Position numbers and translations under genes: made by a program. Of a DNA stretch of 64,000 nucleotides, positions 16,294-24,065 are shown one piece after another. The stretch's first letter is position 1. Every line of letters starts with the position of its first letter. Source of the DNA: Saccharothrix tamanrassetensis (GTDB lineage Bacteria > Actinomycetota > Actinomycetes > Mycobacteriales > Pseudonocardiaceae); contig NZ_JACHJN010000013.1 of assembly GCF_014203665.1 (NCBI RefSeq), forward strand, positions 124,001 through 188,000, written 5' to 3'. The notes below the pieces were generated by a model, which made no database searches, was not told the origin of the DNA, and worked only from the letters and a program-made list of their open reading frames with translations.

Positions 16294-17162
16294 GCTCCGT
16301 CCTGTTCGACGTCCCCGGCCCGCGGGCGCGGATGCGGCACCGGCTGTTCGCCGCGGTCGGCCTGCTCGGTGTGCTCGGCGTGCTGGGCTTCATCGGCTAC
16401 CGCTTCTACGACAGCGGCCAGTTCGAGCCGCGCATGTGGGAGTGGCTCCAGTACGAGACGGTCCAGTTGGAGCTGGTCAAGCGGCTGGGCAACACGCTGA
16501 AGGCGTTCGCGCTGGCCGCGCTGCTTGCGGTGCTGCTCGGCGCGATCCTGGCCGCGGGCCGGCTGTCCGAGCACGCGGTCTGGCGGGTGCCCGCCACCTT
16601 CCTGGTGGAGGTCTTCCGCGCCGTCCCGCTGCTGATCCTGATCTTCCTGTTCTACTACGGCCTGTCGACGGTGCAGATCAAGCTCACCCCGTTCGTCGCC
16701 GTGGTGGCCGCGCTGACGCTCTACAACGGCTCGGTGCTGGCGGAGGTGTTCCGCGCCGGCGTGCTGTCCCTGCCACGCGGTCAGACCGAGGCCGCGTACG
16801 CGCTGGGGATGCGCAAGACGCAGGTGATGGTCCAGGTGCTGCTGCCGCAGGCGTTGCGGGCGATGCTGCCGACCATCATCAGCCAGCTCGTGGTGCTGCT
16901 GAAGGACACCGCGCTGGGCTTCATCATCGAGTACGAGGAGCTGCTGAACTACGCGAAGTACCTCGGCAGCCAGGGGCAGTTCGGCCGGCCGCTGGTGCCG
17001 ATGACGATCGTGATCGCCGCGATCTACATCGTGTTGTGCCTGCTGCTCACCTGGGTGGCGACGTGGCTGGAGAAGCGCAACCGCCGCAACAAGAAGGTCA
17101 TCGAGCCGAGGAACAAGGACGACATCGAGAAGGTCGCCCTGACCAACGCGTCCGGCATCTAG
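16290..17162 (+). CDS. gluD: Glutamate ABC transporter permease
   Basis: 290-residue second permease. A cytoplasmic N-terminus of about 20 residues, then hydrophobic segments, with the EAA motif EAAYALGMRKTQVMVQVLLPQALR. The C-terminus is a basic and polar cytosolic tail (EKRNRRNKKVIEPRNKDD). Translationally coupled to gluC by ATGA. It closes the operon ahead of a strong terminator. Confidence 0.92.
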   Translation: MSSVLFDVPGPRARMRHRLFAAVGLLGVLGVLGFIGYRFYDSGQFEPRMWEWLQYETVQLELVKRLGNTLKAFALAALLAVLLGAILAAGRLSEHAVWRVPATFLVEVFRAVPLLILIFLFYYGLSTVQIKLTPFVAVVAALTLYNGSVLAEVFRAGVLSLPRGQTEAAYALGMRKTQVMVQVLLPQALRAMLPTIISQLVVLLKDTALGFIIEYEELLNYAKYLGSQGQFGRPLVPMTIVIAAIYIVLCLLLTWVATWLEKRNRRNKKVIEPRNKDDIEKVALTNASGI

Positions 17163-17176
17163 CGGTTCTGCCGCCG

Positions 17177-17210
17177 AAAAGGGGGAGCGCTCCGGCGCTC
17201 CCCCCTTTCC
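17177..17210 (+). terminator. Terminator after gluD
   Basis: GGGGGAGCGC (17181-17190) pairs with GCGCTCCCCC (17195-17204) around a 4-nt loop, flanked by AAAA and CTTT. The convergent gene ending at 17220 can share it. Confidence 0.85.
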
Positions 17211-17219
17211 GTTCCCGAC

Positions 17220-18305
17220 CTAGTGGCGCAGCAGCGCGCCGACGCCCTCCCACAGCTTGGTGTCGTCGGTGACCAGCACCTGGGCGCCGGTCGCGGTCGC
17301 CGCACCGGCCAGCGCCTCGTCGGCGGGCAGTTCGGCCACGTCGTCCAGGCCGAGCGCACGCAGGTCGGCTTCCCGGGTCGCCACCTGCGCCGGGTCGTCG
17401 GCGGTCCACACGGTGCGGCGGGCCAGTGCGCGGTCGGCGACCAGCAGCGTGGCCACGTTCGCCTCGCGCAGCGCCTCCACCACCCGTTCCAGGCCCTGCA
17501 CGGCCCGGCCCTGGTCGCGCCCGGACTCGGCGGTGAACTCCTCCACCACGTCGTTGTCCAGGTCTGCCTGGTACTGGGCCACCAGGGACCGCACCTTCGC
17601 GTCGAACGACTCGTCGTCGGCGCCGTCGGCCAGGCTGCCGCTGTCCACCTCGATCAGGACGTCCCGGCAGCGGGTGCCCAGCTCCTCGCGGACCGCGGAT
17701 CGGGCCTGCACCTCGCCGCCGAGCACCAGCAGCCGCGCGTTGATGGTCGACACCAGCCGGTCGACGGCCTCGGCGACGAGCTTCGCGTTGTGGTGGGCGG
17801 TCTCCTCGACCTTGTGCTGCATCCTCAGGTGCGACCAGCCGCCGCCGCGCACCTTGTGCAATGGGTGCGGGTCGCCCCGGACCTCGGTGTCCACTTCCGT
17901 GTGCCCGTCGTAACCGTGCAGGTCGGCCCCCGCCCGGTCGACGACGACCACCGCGTACGGCAGCTCCGGACCCAGCAGACCGGCCAGCGGGAGCAGGTTC
18001 GGCAGCCGTGACCAGCGGGCCGTGTCGGCGGCGGGCGGGCGCGGCAGCACCCGGTCGAGCAGCAGCGTGCCGTGCGCGGCGATGAGCGCCCGACCGCCCT
18101 TGCCGACGACCGGCTCCAGCGCGGCCCGGTCCATCGCCGCCAGCGTGTCGCCGTCCGCGCCCTGCCGCTCGAGTTCCTCCCGCAGCCCTCTCCAGCGCAG
18201 CTCCAGCGCCTTGGCCGCGTCCTCCGTGTCGTGCGAGGCGTCCAGGTAGACCGACGCGAACGGTCCGCGTTCCCGGACGAGCCTCCCCAAGGCAGACATG
18301 TCCAT
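17220..18305 (-). CDS. Bacterial eRF1-like protein, baeRF family 2 (Rv2629-type)
   Basis: 361 residues resembling archaeo-eukaryotic release-factor (eRF1/Dom34) domains found in bacteria; Mycobacterium Rv2629 is the best-known relative. Seen: the N-terminal segment FASVYLDASHDTEDA, a central VVVVDRAGADLHGYDG strand pair, and a C-terminal L7Ae-like domain with ANVATLLVADRAL and GAQVLVTDDTKLWEGVGALLRH. There is no GGQ motif, so peptide release is not supported. A ribosome-associated stress role is suggested for the family but unproven. Divergent from the EcsC gene. Confidence 0.8.
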   Translation of the reverse strand: MDMSALGRLVRERGPFASVYLDASHDTEDAAKALELRWRGLREELERQGADGDTLAAMDRAALEPVVGKGGRALIAAHGTLLLDRVLPRPPAADTARWSRLPNLLPLAGLLGPELPYAVVVVDRAGADLHGYDGHTEVDTEVRGDPHPLHKVRGGGWSHLRMQHKVEETAHHNAKLVAEAVDRLVSTINARLLVLGGEVQARSAVREELGTRCRDVLIEVDSGSLADGADDESFDAKVRSLVAQYQADLDNDVVEEFTAESGRDQGRAVQGLERVVEALREANVATLLVADRALARRTVWTADDPAQVATREADLRALGLDDVAELPADEALAGAATATGAQVLVTDDTKLWEGVGALLRH

Positions 18306-18347
18306 GCCTCACGGCTACCCCCGACGGCACCGCGTAACCTCGGAGCC

Positions 18348-19085
18348 ATGGCCGAGGAACCCGGTGCGCTGGTGAAGGCGCAGCAAGGCGCGGTGGACCA
18401 CCTGCTGCGCGTCGGCATCGAGGGCTTCGGCCCGTTCAAGAGCGCCCAGGACGTGGCCGGCGACCTGCTCGCCCAGGGCCTGACCCGCGACGAGGCGATC
18501 CGCAACCTCATCCGCACGCACGTCACGGCGGCCGGCATCCAGGGCTTCGCGATGAACATCGGCGGCCTGATCACCCTGCCGGTGACCCTGCCCGCCAACG
18601 TGGCCGCCGCGTACCTCGTGCAGACCCACCTGATCGCGTCCATCGCGGCGGTTCAGGGGCACGACCTGGACAGCGACGAGGTGCGCACGGCGATCCTGGT
18701 GTGCCTGCTGGGCAACGCGGGCACCGAGGTGCTGAAGAAGGTCGGCATCCGGGCGGGCTCGAAGCTCACCATGAGCCTGATCGAACGCATCCCCGCCCAG
18801 CTCATCCGCGAGGTGAACAAGCGCGTCGGGTTCACCCTGCTGGCGAAGTACGGGACGTCGAAGGCGGGCATCACCCTGGCCAAGGGCGTGCCCCTGGTGG
18901 GTGGTGTGATCGGCGGTGGTTTCGACGCCGTGACCACCCGGGCCATGGGGAGCTTCGCCCGCCGCTTCTTCGCGTCGTCGCCGGGGACGCCCCGGATCGT
19001 CGACGGCCGGGTCGTGGAGCCCGAGGTGCTGGAGGGCGAGGTCGTGAGCGACGTCGTGGAGGACCGGGCGACCGGGAGCGAGTAG
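18348..19085 (+). CDS. EcsC family protein
   Basis: 245-residue EcsC-domain protein. A glycine-rich amphipathic region (AAGIQGFAMNIGGLITLPVTLPANVAA) and a second one (GVPLVGGVIGGGFDAVTT) suggest membrane association. The last 40 residues are acidic. Function is not established; EcsC was named for co-occurrence with an ABC exporter in Bacillus, but none adjoins here. The start at 18348 is chosen because a longer frame would run back through the divergent gene. Confidence 0.78.
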   Translation: MAEEPGALVKAQQGAVDHLLRVGIEGFGPFKSAQDVAGDLLAQGLTRDEAIRNLIRTHVTAAGIQGFAMNIGGLITLPVTLPANVAAAYLVQTHLIASIAAVQGHDLDSDEVRTAILVCLLGNAGTEVLKKVGIRAGSKLTMSLIERIPAQLIREVNKRVGFTLLAKYGTSKAGITLAKGVPLVGGVIGGGFDAVTTRAMGSFARRFFASSPGTPRIVDGRVVEPEVLEGEVVSDVVEDRATGSE

Positions 19086-19165
19086 CCCAAGCCTTCGAAG
19101 GAGCCGCTGACCTTCAGTCAGGCCGTTGGTCAGGTGTGCTCGGGCTCGACATCACGACCTGGGGT

Positions 19166-19214
19166 GATTGGCCCAACCGATTGGCCTGATCTTGGCTCTT
19201 ATCGTGGGCCAATC
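19166..19214. promoter_or_regulatory. Repeated GATTGGCC boxes upstream of MFS gene
   Basis: GATTGGCC occurs at 19166-19173 and 19179-19186, and its complement GGCCAATC at 19207-19214, 21 bp before the MFS start at 19235. Three boxes in 49 bp, one inverted, look like a regulator-binding array, although no regulator gene is adjacent. Confidence 0.5.
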
Positions 19215-19234
19215 CGGTTCCTACCGTTCTCCGC

Positions 19235-20413
19235 ATGGGAACGACGAAGCGCCTCGCGGTTGCTCAGGTGGCGAACTCGGTGGGGGACGGCGCGTTCTAC
19301 GTCTCCTCCGCGCTGTACTTCACCCGCGTCGTAGGTCTGTCCGCGACGCAGGTCGGGTTGGCCCTGACGCTGGCCTGGGCGGTCGGGGCGGTGGTCGGGG
19401 TGCCGCTCGGGCACTTGGCCGACCGCTTCGGGCCCAGACGCCTGGCGGTCGGTCTGGCGGTGGTCACGGCGGGTGCGTTGGCGGCGTTCCTCGTGGTGCG
19501 GTCGTTCCCCGCGTTCCTGCTGGCCGCGGGCGTCTACACGTGCGGGCAGAGCGGGTTGCAGGCGGCGCGGCACGCGTTGCTGGCGGGGTTGGTGGGGCCG
19601 GAGCGGCGGACGAAGGTCCGGGCGTTCCTCCAGTCGGTGGTCAACGCGGGGCTCGCGGTCGGAGCCGGGCTCGGTGGGCTGGCGCTGCACCTGGCCACCG
19701 AGGCCGCGTACCTGGTGGTGTTCGCGGTCGACGCGGTCGGGTTCCTGGTCGCGGCGGCGGTGCTGCGCGGATTGCCCGAGGTGGTGACGGCCGTCAGCGG
19801 GCCGAGGCGGCTGGGTGTGCTGCGGGACCGGCCGTATGCGGTGGTGGCGTTGTTGAACGCGGTTCTGCTGCTCTACATGCCGATGCTGAGCCTCGTCGTT
19901 CCACTGTGGATCGTCGAACGAACCGACGCGCCGAGCTGGATCGTCGGCCTGCTGTTCGTGCTGAACACCGGAGCCGTGGTGCTCGGGCAGGTGCGGATGG
20001 CCCGTGGCGTGACGGACTTGGGTACGGCGGTCCGGTCCGTGCGGCGCGGTGGGGTGCTCCTGCTGGCCAGCTGCGGCGTGTTCGCGTTGTCAGCCGGAGC
20101 GGATACGTGGCCGGCCGTGGTGGTCCTGGTGGTGGCGGCAGCCGTGCAGGTGGTGGGCGAGATGGCGCACGGGGCGGGGTCGTGGGAGATCGGGTTCGGT
20201 CTCGCGCCGGCCGACCGGCAGGGCCAGTACCAGGGCTTCTACGGCACCGGGACGGCCGTGGCGCGGACCGTGGGGCCGTTGCTGCTGACCACGCTGGTGC
20301 TCGGCGGGGGAGTGGTGGGCTGGCTGGTGCTGGGTGCGCTGTTCCTGACCGCCGCGCTGGCGATGGGCCCGGCGGTCCGCCGGGCCCGGCGGTCGGTTCC
20401 GGCAGTGGTCTGA
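19235..20413 (+). CDS. MFS transporter
   Basis: 392 residues, about 12 hydrophobic segments, with the TM2-TM3 signature GHLADRFGPRRLAVGLA near residues 65-85. It belongs to the drug/metabolite exporter side of the family. The upstream gap carries three GATTGGCC boxes. Substrate unknown. Downstream lies a promoter and micro-ORF belonging to the next operon, so this gene is probably monocistronic. Confidence 0.86.
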   Translation: MGTTKRLAVAQVANSVGDGAFYVSSALYFTRVVGLSATQVGLALTLAWAVGAVVGVPLGHLADRFGPRRLAVGLAVVTAGALAAFLVVRSFPAFLLAAGVYTCGQSGLQAARHALLAGLVGPERRTKVRAFLQSVVNAGLAVGAGLGGLALHLATEAAYLVVFAVDAVGFLVAAAVLRGLPEVVTAVSGPRRLGVLRDRPYAVVALLNAVLLLYMPMLSLVVPLWIVERTDAPSWIVGLLFVLNTGAVVLGQVRMARGVTDLGTAVRSVRRGGVLLLASCGVFALSAGADTWPAVVVLVVAAAVQVVGEMAHGAGSWEIGFGLAPADRQGQYQGFYGTGTAVARTVGPLLLTTLVLGGGVVGWLVLGALFLTAALAMGPAVRRARRSVPAVV

Positions 20414-20466
20414 ATGTCCACATCGGACAGTTTCGGAGGTGTGTCGTTGATCGCCCGAGAAAAACC

Positions 20467-20496
20467 TTGGCAGCACGGGCCGCGACACGCTAACGT
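20467..20496 (+). promoter_or_regulatory. SigA-type promoter for small-protein operon
   Basis: TTGGCA (20467-20472), an 18-bp spacer, then TAACGT (20491-20496). Predicted transcription starts about 20503, at or next to the ATG of a 7-codon frame, so the transcript would be leaderless. Confidence 0.6.
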
Positions 20497-20503
20497 CATG
20501 GCC

Positions 20504-20527
20504 ATGTTCTTCCAGATCTACCTCTGA
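20504..20527 (+). CDS. Leaderless 7-codon micro-ORF (putative leader peptide)
   Basis: ATG at 20504 opens MFFQIYL and a TGA stop at 20525-20527; starting at 20498 adds Met-Ala. It sits 8 bp after a good -10 box. It is followed by 150 bp with a CACCCGGC/GCCGGTG stem (about 20549-20570) and a T-rich run (about 20656-20666) just before the AGGAGG of the next gene. The arrangement resembles leader peptides that control downstream translation or transcription when a ribosome stalls. No homology is claimed. Confidence 0.45.
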   Translation: MFFQIYL

Positions 20528-20680
20528 GGATTCTTCCTCCTTCGCGCCGCACCCGGCCGGTGAGCCGGTGCCGAGCGCTCATCTCCTGGTGGCCCTAGCG
20601 GCTCTTCGGCGACCCTTTCCTTTTTCGTGAGGGGTCGTACGCCTTTGCACGCCTCGATATTTTTTCCAGGAGGCGGTCGT

Positions 20681-20821
20681 ATGCCCACCATGCGCACTGA
20701 ACAATCCGACGGTCAGCCGAACAACCGGCGCGCCCGGCGTTCGGGCGGCGTGTCCCAGCCGCGTTTCGGCGGTGGACGAGTCGTCGTCAACCCGCGCCAG
20801 TACGCCATGCGGCGTCGCTGA
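20681..20821 (+). CDS. Small basic protein, unknown
   Basis: 46 residues, with 11 or more arginines, notably NNRRARRSGG and NPRQYAMRRR. Perfect AGGAGG ribosome site 8 bp upstream. No signal peptide or membrane segment. It shares an NRRxRR block and a glycine-rich middle with the following protein. The charge suggests RNA, ribosome or nucleic-acid contact, but I recognise no family. Probably co-transcribed with the 20854 gene behind the micro-ORF. Confidence 0.6.
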   Translation: MPTMRTEQSDGQPNNRRARRSGGVSQPRFGGGRVVVNPRQYAMRRR

Positions 20822-20853
20822 CCAGCGACTTCGCCTCACCCCAGGAGGGACCG

Positions 20854-21111
20854 ATGACCGATCAGAAGAACATTCCGGGTGACGCCGAGCTGCTCGAATC
20901 CGGGCAGTCCGAATCCGGGCAGTCCGAATCCGGGCAGCCCGAAACCGGGCAGTCCGCACCCGAGCAGCTCGAACCGGAGGAGAACGTCCTGCCGAACCGC
21001 CGTGAACGTCGCGGCCACGGTGGGAAGAACTCCGGCGTGAGCAAGAACCCCGGCCGGCCGCACCAGGCGGATTTCGTCGGGCGCAGGGTGTTCCGCCGCA
21101 CCGGCGGCTGA
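20854..21111 (+). CDS. Small acidic-basic bipartite protein with 5-residue repeats
   Basis: 85 residues. The N-terminal half is acidic with a tandem ESGQS/ETGQS repeat encoded by four 15-bp units (20896-20955). The C-terminal half is basic and glycine-rich: NRRERRGHGGKNSG...NPGRPHQADFVGRRVFRR. It has an AGGAGG site (about 20842) and lies 32 bp after the preceding small gene. The unequal charge halves look like a short intrinsically disordered protein. No family recognised. Confidence 0.6.
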   Translation: MTDQKNIPGDAELLESGQSESGQSESGQPETGQSAPEQLEPEENVLPNRRERRGHGGKNSGVSKNPGRPHQADFVGRRVFRRTGG

Positions 21112-21578
21112 ATCCGCCGTGAACCCGGCGCCGTGACATCACGCGGCGCCGGTGTGCGCGGACCATTCCTGCCGCTCGCGGCCGGCCTTCCTCACCGCCG
21201 GCGCCACGAGTCGTTTCGTGGCGTCGGCGGTGCTTCGGCGTTCCCCGGTAGATCGACCACCACGCTCGTAGCGTCCACTGTGGACGGTAGTGTGCTGCGC
21301 TCCGTCCCGAGCGGCACCCCATGACGCTCTCGTCGGCATGTCCGGCGACGTGACGTCACTGCTGCGCACCCTCGGGTTCTCGACCGGACCGGCGATGGGT
21401 GCGGCCGTTGGTGGCTTCCGCACGCACGTTGTGCTGCTCACCGTGATCACGGCGGTCGGTGGCGACGCCTCAGCCGCAGAAATGTGGTCTCTTCGGGCGC
21501 ATGGCCTGCCGCTGGGGGCGCGTGCGAACTAGCCTGCGGGGGGAGCACCGGATCTGGCTGGGATCAGGGAGGCGCCAC
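21112..21578. other. Non-coding gap with two large hairpins
   Basis: No convincing gene. CCGGCGCCG (21125-21133) pairs with CGGCGCCGG (21144-21152) and probably terminates the small-protein operon. A second hairpin pairs 21193-21208 with 21217-21232 (15 of 16, the odd one G-U). A 13-bp palindrome GTCCACTGTGGAC lies at 21273-21285. A 63-codon frame at 21133 crosses both hairpins and is rejected. Confidence 0.6.
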
Positions 21579-22007
21579 ATGAGGATCGCTGACGTGTTGC
21601 GGAACAAGGGCGCGGCCGTGGCCACGGTCGACGCAAGAGCCTCGGTGGCGGAACTGGTCGCCGCGTTGGCCGAGCACAACGTGGGTGCGATGGTCGTCGT
21701 CGGGTCGGACGGCATCGCCGGGATCGTGTCGGAACGGGACGTGGTCCGCCACCTGCACGACCGCGGCGCGGACCTGCTGGGAGCGGCGGTCGCGGACATC
21801 ATGACCGCCGAGGTGCTCACCTGTTCGCCGAAGGACTCGGTGGACAGCCTCACGGTTCTGATGACCGAACGCCGGATCCGCCACGTGCCCGTCGTGTCGG
21901 GTGGCGAGCTGGTCGGCATCGTCAGCATCGGCGACGTGGTGAAGAGCCGGATCAGCCAGTTGGAAGAAGGCCAGGACCAGCTCACGGCGTACATCGTCCA
22001 GGGTTAG
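21579..22007 (+). CDS. Tandem CBS-domain protein
   Basis: 142 residues made of two CBS motifs (about 8-65 and 73-130). Seen: GAMVVVGSDGIAGIVSERDVVRHL in the first and RIRHVPVVSGGELVGIVSIGDVVK in the second, the usual adenine-nucleotide-binding pattern. Stand-alone CBS proteins of this size are common in actinomycetes and sense energy charge for an unknown partner. ATG 21579 is chosen since it begins the first CBS strand and has AGGGAGG upstream; the longer frame adds an unrelated basic stretch. Confidence 0.87.
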   Translation: MRIADVLRNKGAAVATVDARASVAELVAALAEHNVGAMVVVGSDGIAGIVSERDVVRHLHDRGADLLGAAVADIMTAEVLTCSPKDSVDSLTVLMTERRIRHVPVVSGGELVGIVSIGDVVKSRISQLEEGQDQLTAYIVQG

Positions 22008-22014
22008 GCGCGTA

Positions 22015-22063
22015 CCTGCGGGCGCTTGCCGGGTCGTGCACCGGTCCGGCAAGCGCCCGCAGG
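22015..22063. terminator. Bidirectional terminator between CBS gene and convergent small gene
   Basis: A perfect 18-bp stem: 22015-22032 pairs with 22046-22063, 13-nt loop. It occupies nearly the whole 57-bp gap between two convergent genes. Confidence 0.88.
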
Positions 22064-22064
22064 A

Positions 22065-22292
22065 CTAGGCGGACTGCCCGCTTCGGGCCGCTTCCAACTG
22101 GGCCAACGCCTGCGGGAACAGGTTCAGGCACTGCTGCACGGTCTCGCGGGACAGCACGAGTTCGAACGGCGGCTTCGCGTCGAACTTGAACTCCACCGAC
22201 TCCTCCAGTTCGTTGGCCTCAAACTCGATCTTGGTCCCGGTCTCGACCACTACCCACGCGCCCACCTGCGCGGTCGGTCCTGCAAAGCTCAT
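22065..22292 (-). CDS. Small acidic protein, unknown
   Basis: 75 residues, acidic, no membrane segment. GAWVVVETGTKIEFEANELEESVEFKFDAKPPFELVLSRETVQQCL predicts a beta-strand followed by helix. Divergent from the XRE regulator gene, with a 12-bp palindrome between them. I do not recognise a named family; similar short proteins do occur next to XRE/DUF397 loci, which is the basis for keeping it. Confidence 0.6.
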   Translation of the reverse strand: MSFAGPTAQVGAWVVVETGTKIEFEANELEESVEFKFDAKPPFELVLSRETVQQCLNLFPQALAQLEAARSGQSA

Positions 22293-22332
22293 GGCGTCTC
22301 CGATCTAGGCTGATGTGCGGAACAACCGTAAG

Positions 22333-22344
22333 TCGTACGTACGA
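22333..22344. promoter_or_regulatory. 12-bp perfect palindrome, putative XRE operator
   Basis: TCGTACGTACGA is fully self-complementary and lies in the 102-bp divergent gap between the small acidic gene and the XRE gene. A helix-turn-helix dimer is the natural binder; this is inference. Confidence 0.5.
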
Positions 22345-22394
22345 TGACGGTAGTCGCGACATTCCGAACTGGCGTGTGCCTGATCGGGTGAATC

Positions 22395-23261
22395 GTGAGG
22401 GAGTTGGATTTGGGCGAGGTAGTGCAGACCATGCCGAGGAGGCTGCTCGGCGCGGAGTTGAGGCGCCTTCGCCTCGCGGCCGGCAAGTCGCAGGCGGAAG
22501 TGGCCGAGCTGATCGACAGGGCACGGACGCGGATCATCGACCTGGAAGACGGTCGCGCCAACCTCACCGAGGATCGACTGAACCTGGTCCTCGACTTCCT
22601 CGGGGCGTCACCGGAGGACCGGGAGAAGCTGCTCGCGTTGGGAGTCGAAGCCCGCAAGCGTCACCCGAAGCGCACGTATGTCGACCTTCTTCCCGGCAAC
22701 TTCCAGCGGAACGCCGACGTCGAGTCGCTCGCCACCCGGATCTCCAGTTACGACCGAGGTGTCGTCCCCGGGCTGCTCCAGACCCCGGAATACGCCGAGG
22801 CGCAGATGGCCACGGCGGACGGCGTCCTGTGGGAGTCGTCCTACCAGGAGCGGGTCAACCGGGTGGCCTTCAGGCTGGAGCGGCAGAAGCTGTTGTCCGG
22901 CAAGGAACTGGTCTTCGTCGTCACCGACGACGCTCTGGCCACCCAGGTCGGTGGCCCGCGTGTGATGCGCCGTCAGGTCGAGCACCTCCTGGCCGCCATG
23001 GAGAAGCCCAACGTCTCCTTCCGGCTGCTCGACTCGACCCACCCTGACAACCCCTGCCCCTACGGCCCCATGGTCCTGCTGGACTTCGACGACAAGACGC
23101 CTCGGGCGGGCTTGCTTCCGGTCATCTGGGGGCCTTCCGTTTACACCGTCGATCCTGAGGACACGGCGGTATTGGCCAGATGCTTCCAGCGGCTTCAAGA
23201 ACTCGCCTTCGGTCCGGAAGAATCCAGGGCGCGACTTGAAGCCGTGCTGGAAGGGATCTAG
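22395..23261 (+). CDS. XRE-family regulator with DUF5753
   Basis: 288 residues. HTH near 20-75 (LGAELRRLRLAAGKSQAEVAELIDRARTRIIDLEDG) followed by the DUF5753 effector domain, with the diagnostic SSYDRGVVPGLLQTPEYAEAQM and VVTDDALATQVGG stretches. This is the SCO4441/Scr1-like class abundant in Streptomyces and Pseudonocardiaceae, always paired with a DUF397 protein, and linked with antibiotic production and development. The DUF397 partner starts 2 bp after the stop. Confidence 0.9.
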   Translation: MRELDLGEVVQTMPRRLLGAELRRLRLAAGKSQAEVAELIDRARTRIIDLEDGRANLTEDRLNLVLDFLGASPEDREKLLALGVEARKRHPKRTYVDLLPGNFQRNADVESLATRISSYDRGVVPGLLQTPEYAEAQMATADGVLWESSYQERVNRVAFRLERQKLLSGKELVFVVTDDALATQVGGPRVMRRQVEHLLAAMEKPNVSFRLLDSTHPDNPCPYGPMVLLDFDDKTPRAGLLPVIWGPSVYTVDPEDTAVLARCFQRLQELAFGPEESRARLEAVLEGI

Positions 23262-23263
23262 CC

Positions 23264-23455
23264 ATGCAGGACACCGGTTGGTTCAAGAGTAGCTACAGCG
23301 GAGCGGGTAACGACCAGTGTGTCGAGGTCCGGTTGATCGCCGGCCGGGGTGCCGGCATCCGCGATTCCAAGCAGCCGCAAGGGGATTCGCTCCAGGTGAA
23401 CCCTCGCGCGTGGGCGGCGTTCCTCGGCCTCGTGCACCGGCCGCCGACCCGCTAG
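23264..23455 (+). CDS. DUF397 protein, partner of the XRE regulator
   Basis: 63 residues: WFKSSYSGAGNDQCVEV and IRDSKQPQG are the DUF397 signature. In Streptomyces, DUF397/XRE pairs such as Scr1/Scr2 behave like toxin-antitoxin-like modulators, with the DUF397 member inhibiting the regulator. It shares an operon with 22395-23261. Its end overlaps the convergent CGNR gene by 4 bp. Confidence 0.9.
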   Translation: MQDTGWFKSSYSGAGNDQCVEVRLIAGRGAGIRDSKQPQGDSLQVNPRAWAAFLGLVHRPPTR

Positions 23456-23982
23456 TCGCGCGCCCGGTGGTAGTGCCTGCTGACCCTGGCCCGGTTGCCG
23501 CAGGACGGCTTGCACCACTGCTGCCGGGGGTGCGCCTTGACGAAGTACCTGATGCACCTGGGGGAGGGGCAGGCGCGCAACTCCGCGCGCTCCCCGCTCG
23601 CCAGGAACTCGATCGCGTCCGTCGCCAACTCCGCCAGCAGCCGTTCGCCGTCCGTCGCGGAGTCGACGTAGCGCATGCGCAACGGCTCCTCCCACTCCAA
23701 CCGGGCGGCCCTGGGGACTCGCGCCGCCGTCTCGTTGACCAGGCGCAACGCTTCGTCCAGCGGCATCAGGTACGGCGTGTCGATCCGTTCGTCGGCATCC
23801 ACCGCGTGTGCGAACAGTGATCGGACGGCCCACCGCAGTTCCACGACCTTGAGCCGCAGGTCCTCGCTCGTTGCGTCCACGCCCGCCCACGACGCCAGTC
23901 CGTGCACGGTGGCGAGGTCGTCGGTCAGCCCGCCGTGTCCGTCGTGACGGACCGTGCCCGCGAACTCCAACGCCCGGCTCAT
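23452..23982 (-). CDS. CGNR zinc-finger transcriptional regulator
   Basis: 176 residues with an N-terminal ABATE domain and a C-terminal CGNR zinc finger. Zinc ligands are visible in CPSPRCIRYF and WCKPSCGNRARV (C-x4-C...C-x3-C pattern), ending in a basic RHYHRARD. The family is mostly actinobacterial with ABATE as sensor. Transcribed divergently from the mycothiol-dependent enzyme gene across 83 bp containing repeated CCTAAyGG boxes. Probable autoregulator and regulator of 24066. Confidence 0.88.
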   Translation of the reverse strand: MSRALEFAGTVRHDGHGGLTDDLATVHGLASWAGVDATSEDLRLKVVELRWAVRSLFAHAVDADERIDTPYLMPLDEALRLVNETAARVPRAARLEWEEPLRMRYVDSATDGERLLAELATDAIEFLASGERAELRACPSPRCIRYFVKAHPRQQWCKPSCGNRARVSRHYHRARD

Positions 23983-23992
23983 CCCGGCATCC

Positions 23993-24058
23993 TAATGGAC
24001 TTCACGGCGGGCAACCCCGCTATGTTTCCTAACGGTCTTGGTAATTCGAACCATTAGG
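23993..24058. promoter_or_regulatory. CCTAAyGG boxes between CGNR regulator and DinB-like gene
   Basis: CCTAATGG at 23993-24000; then CCTAACGGT (24028-24036) paired with ACCATTAGG (24050-24058), 8 of 9 complementary over a 13-bp spacer. They sit inside the divergent gap. Probable binding sites of the CGNR protein. Confidence 0.6.
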
Positions 24059-24065
24059 GGGAGTC

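Noticed and set aside
21133..21324. 63-codon open frame in the gap after the small-protein operon
   Set aside because: It crosses two large hairpins and lacks a ribosome site or a recognisable composition.
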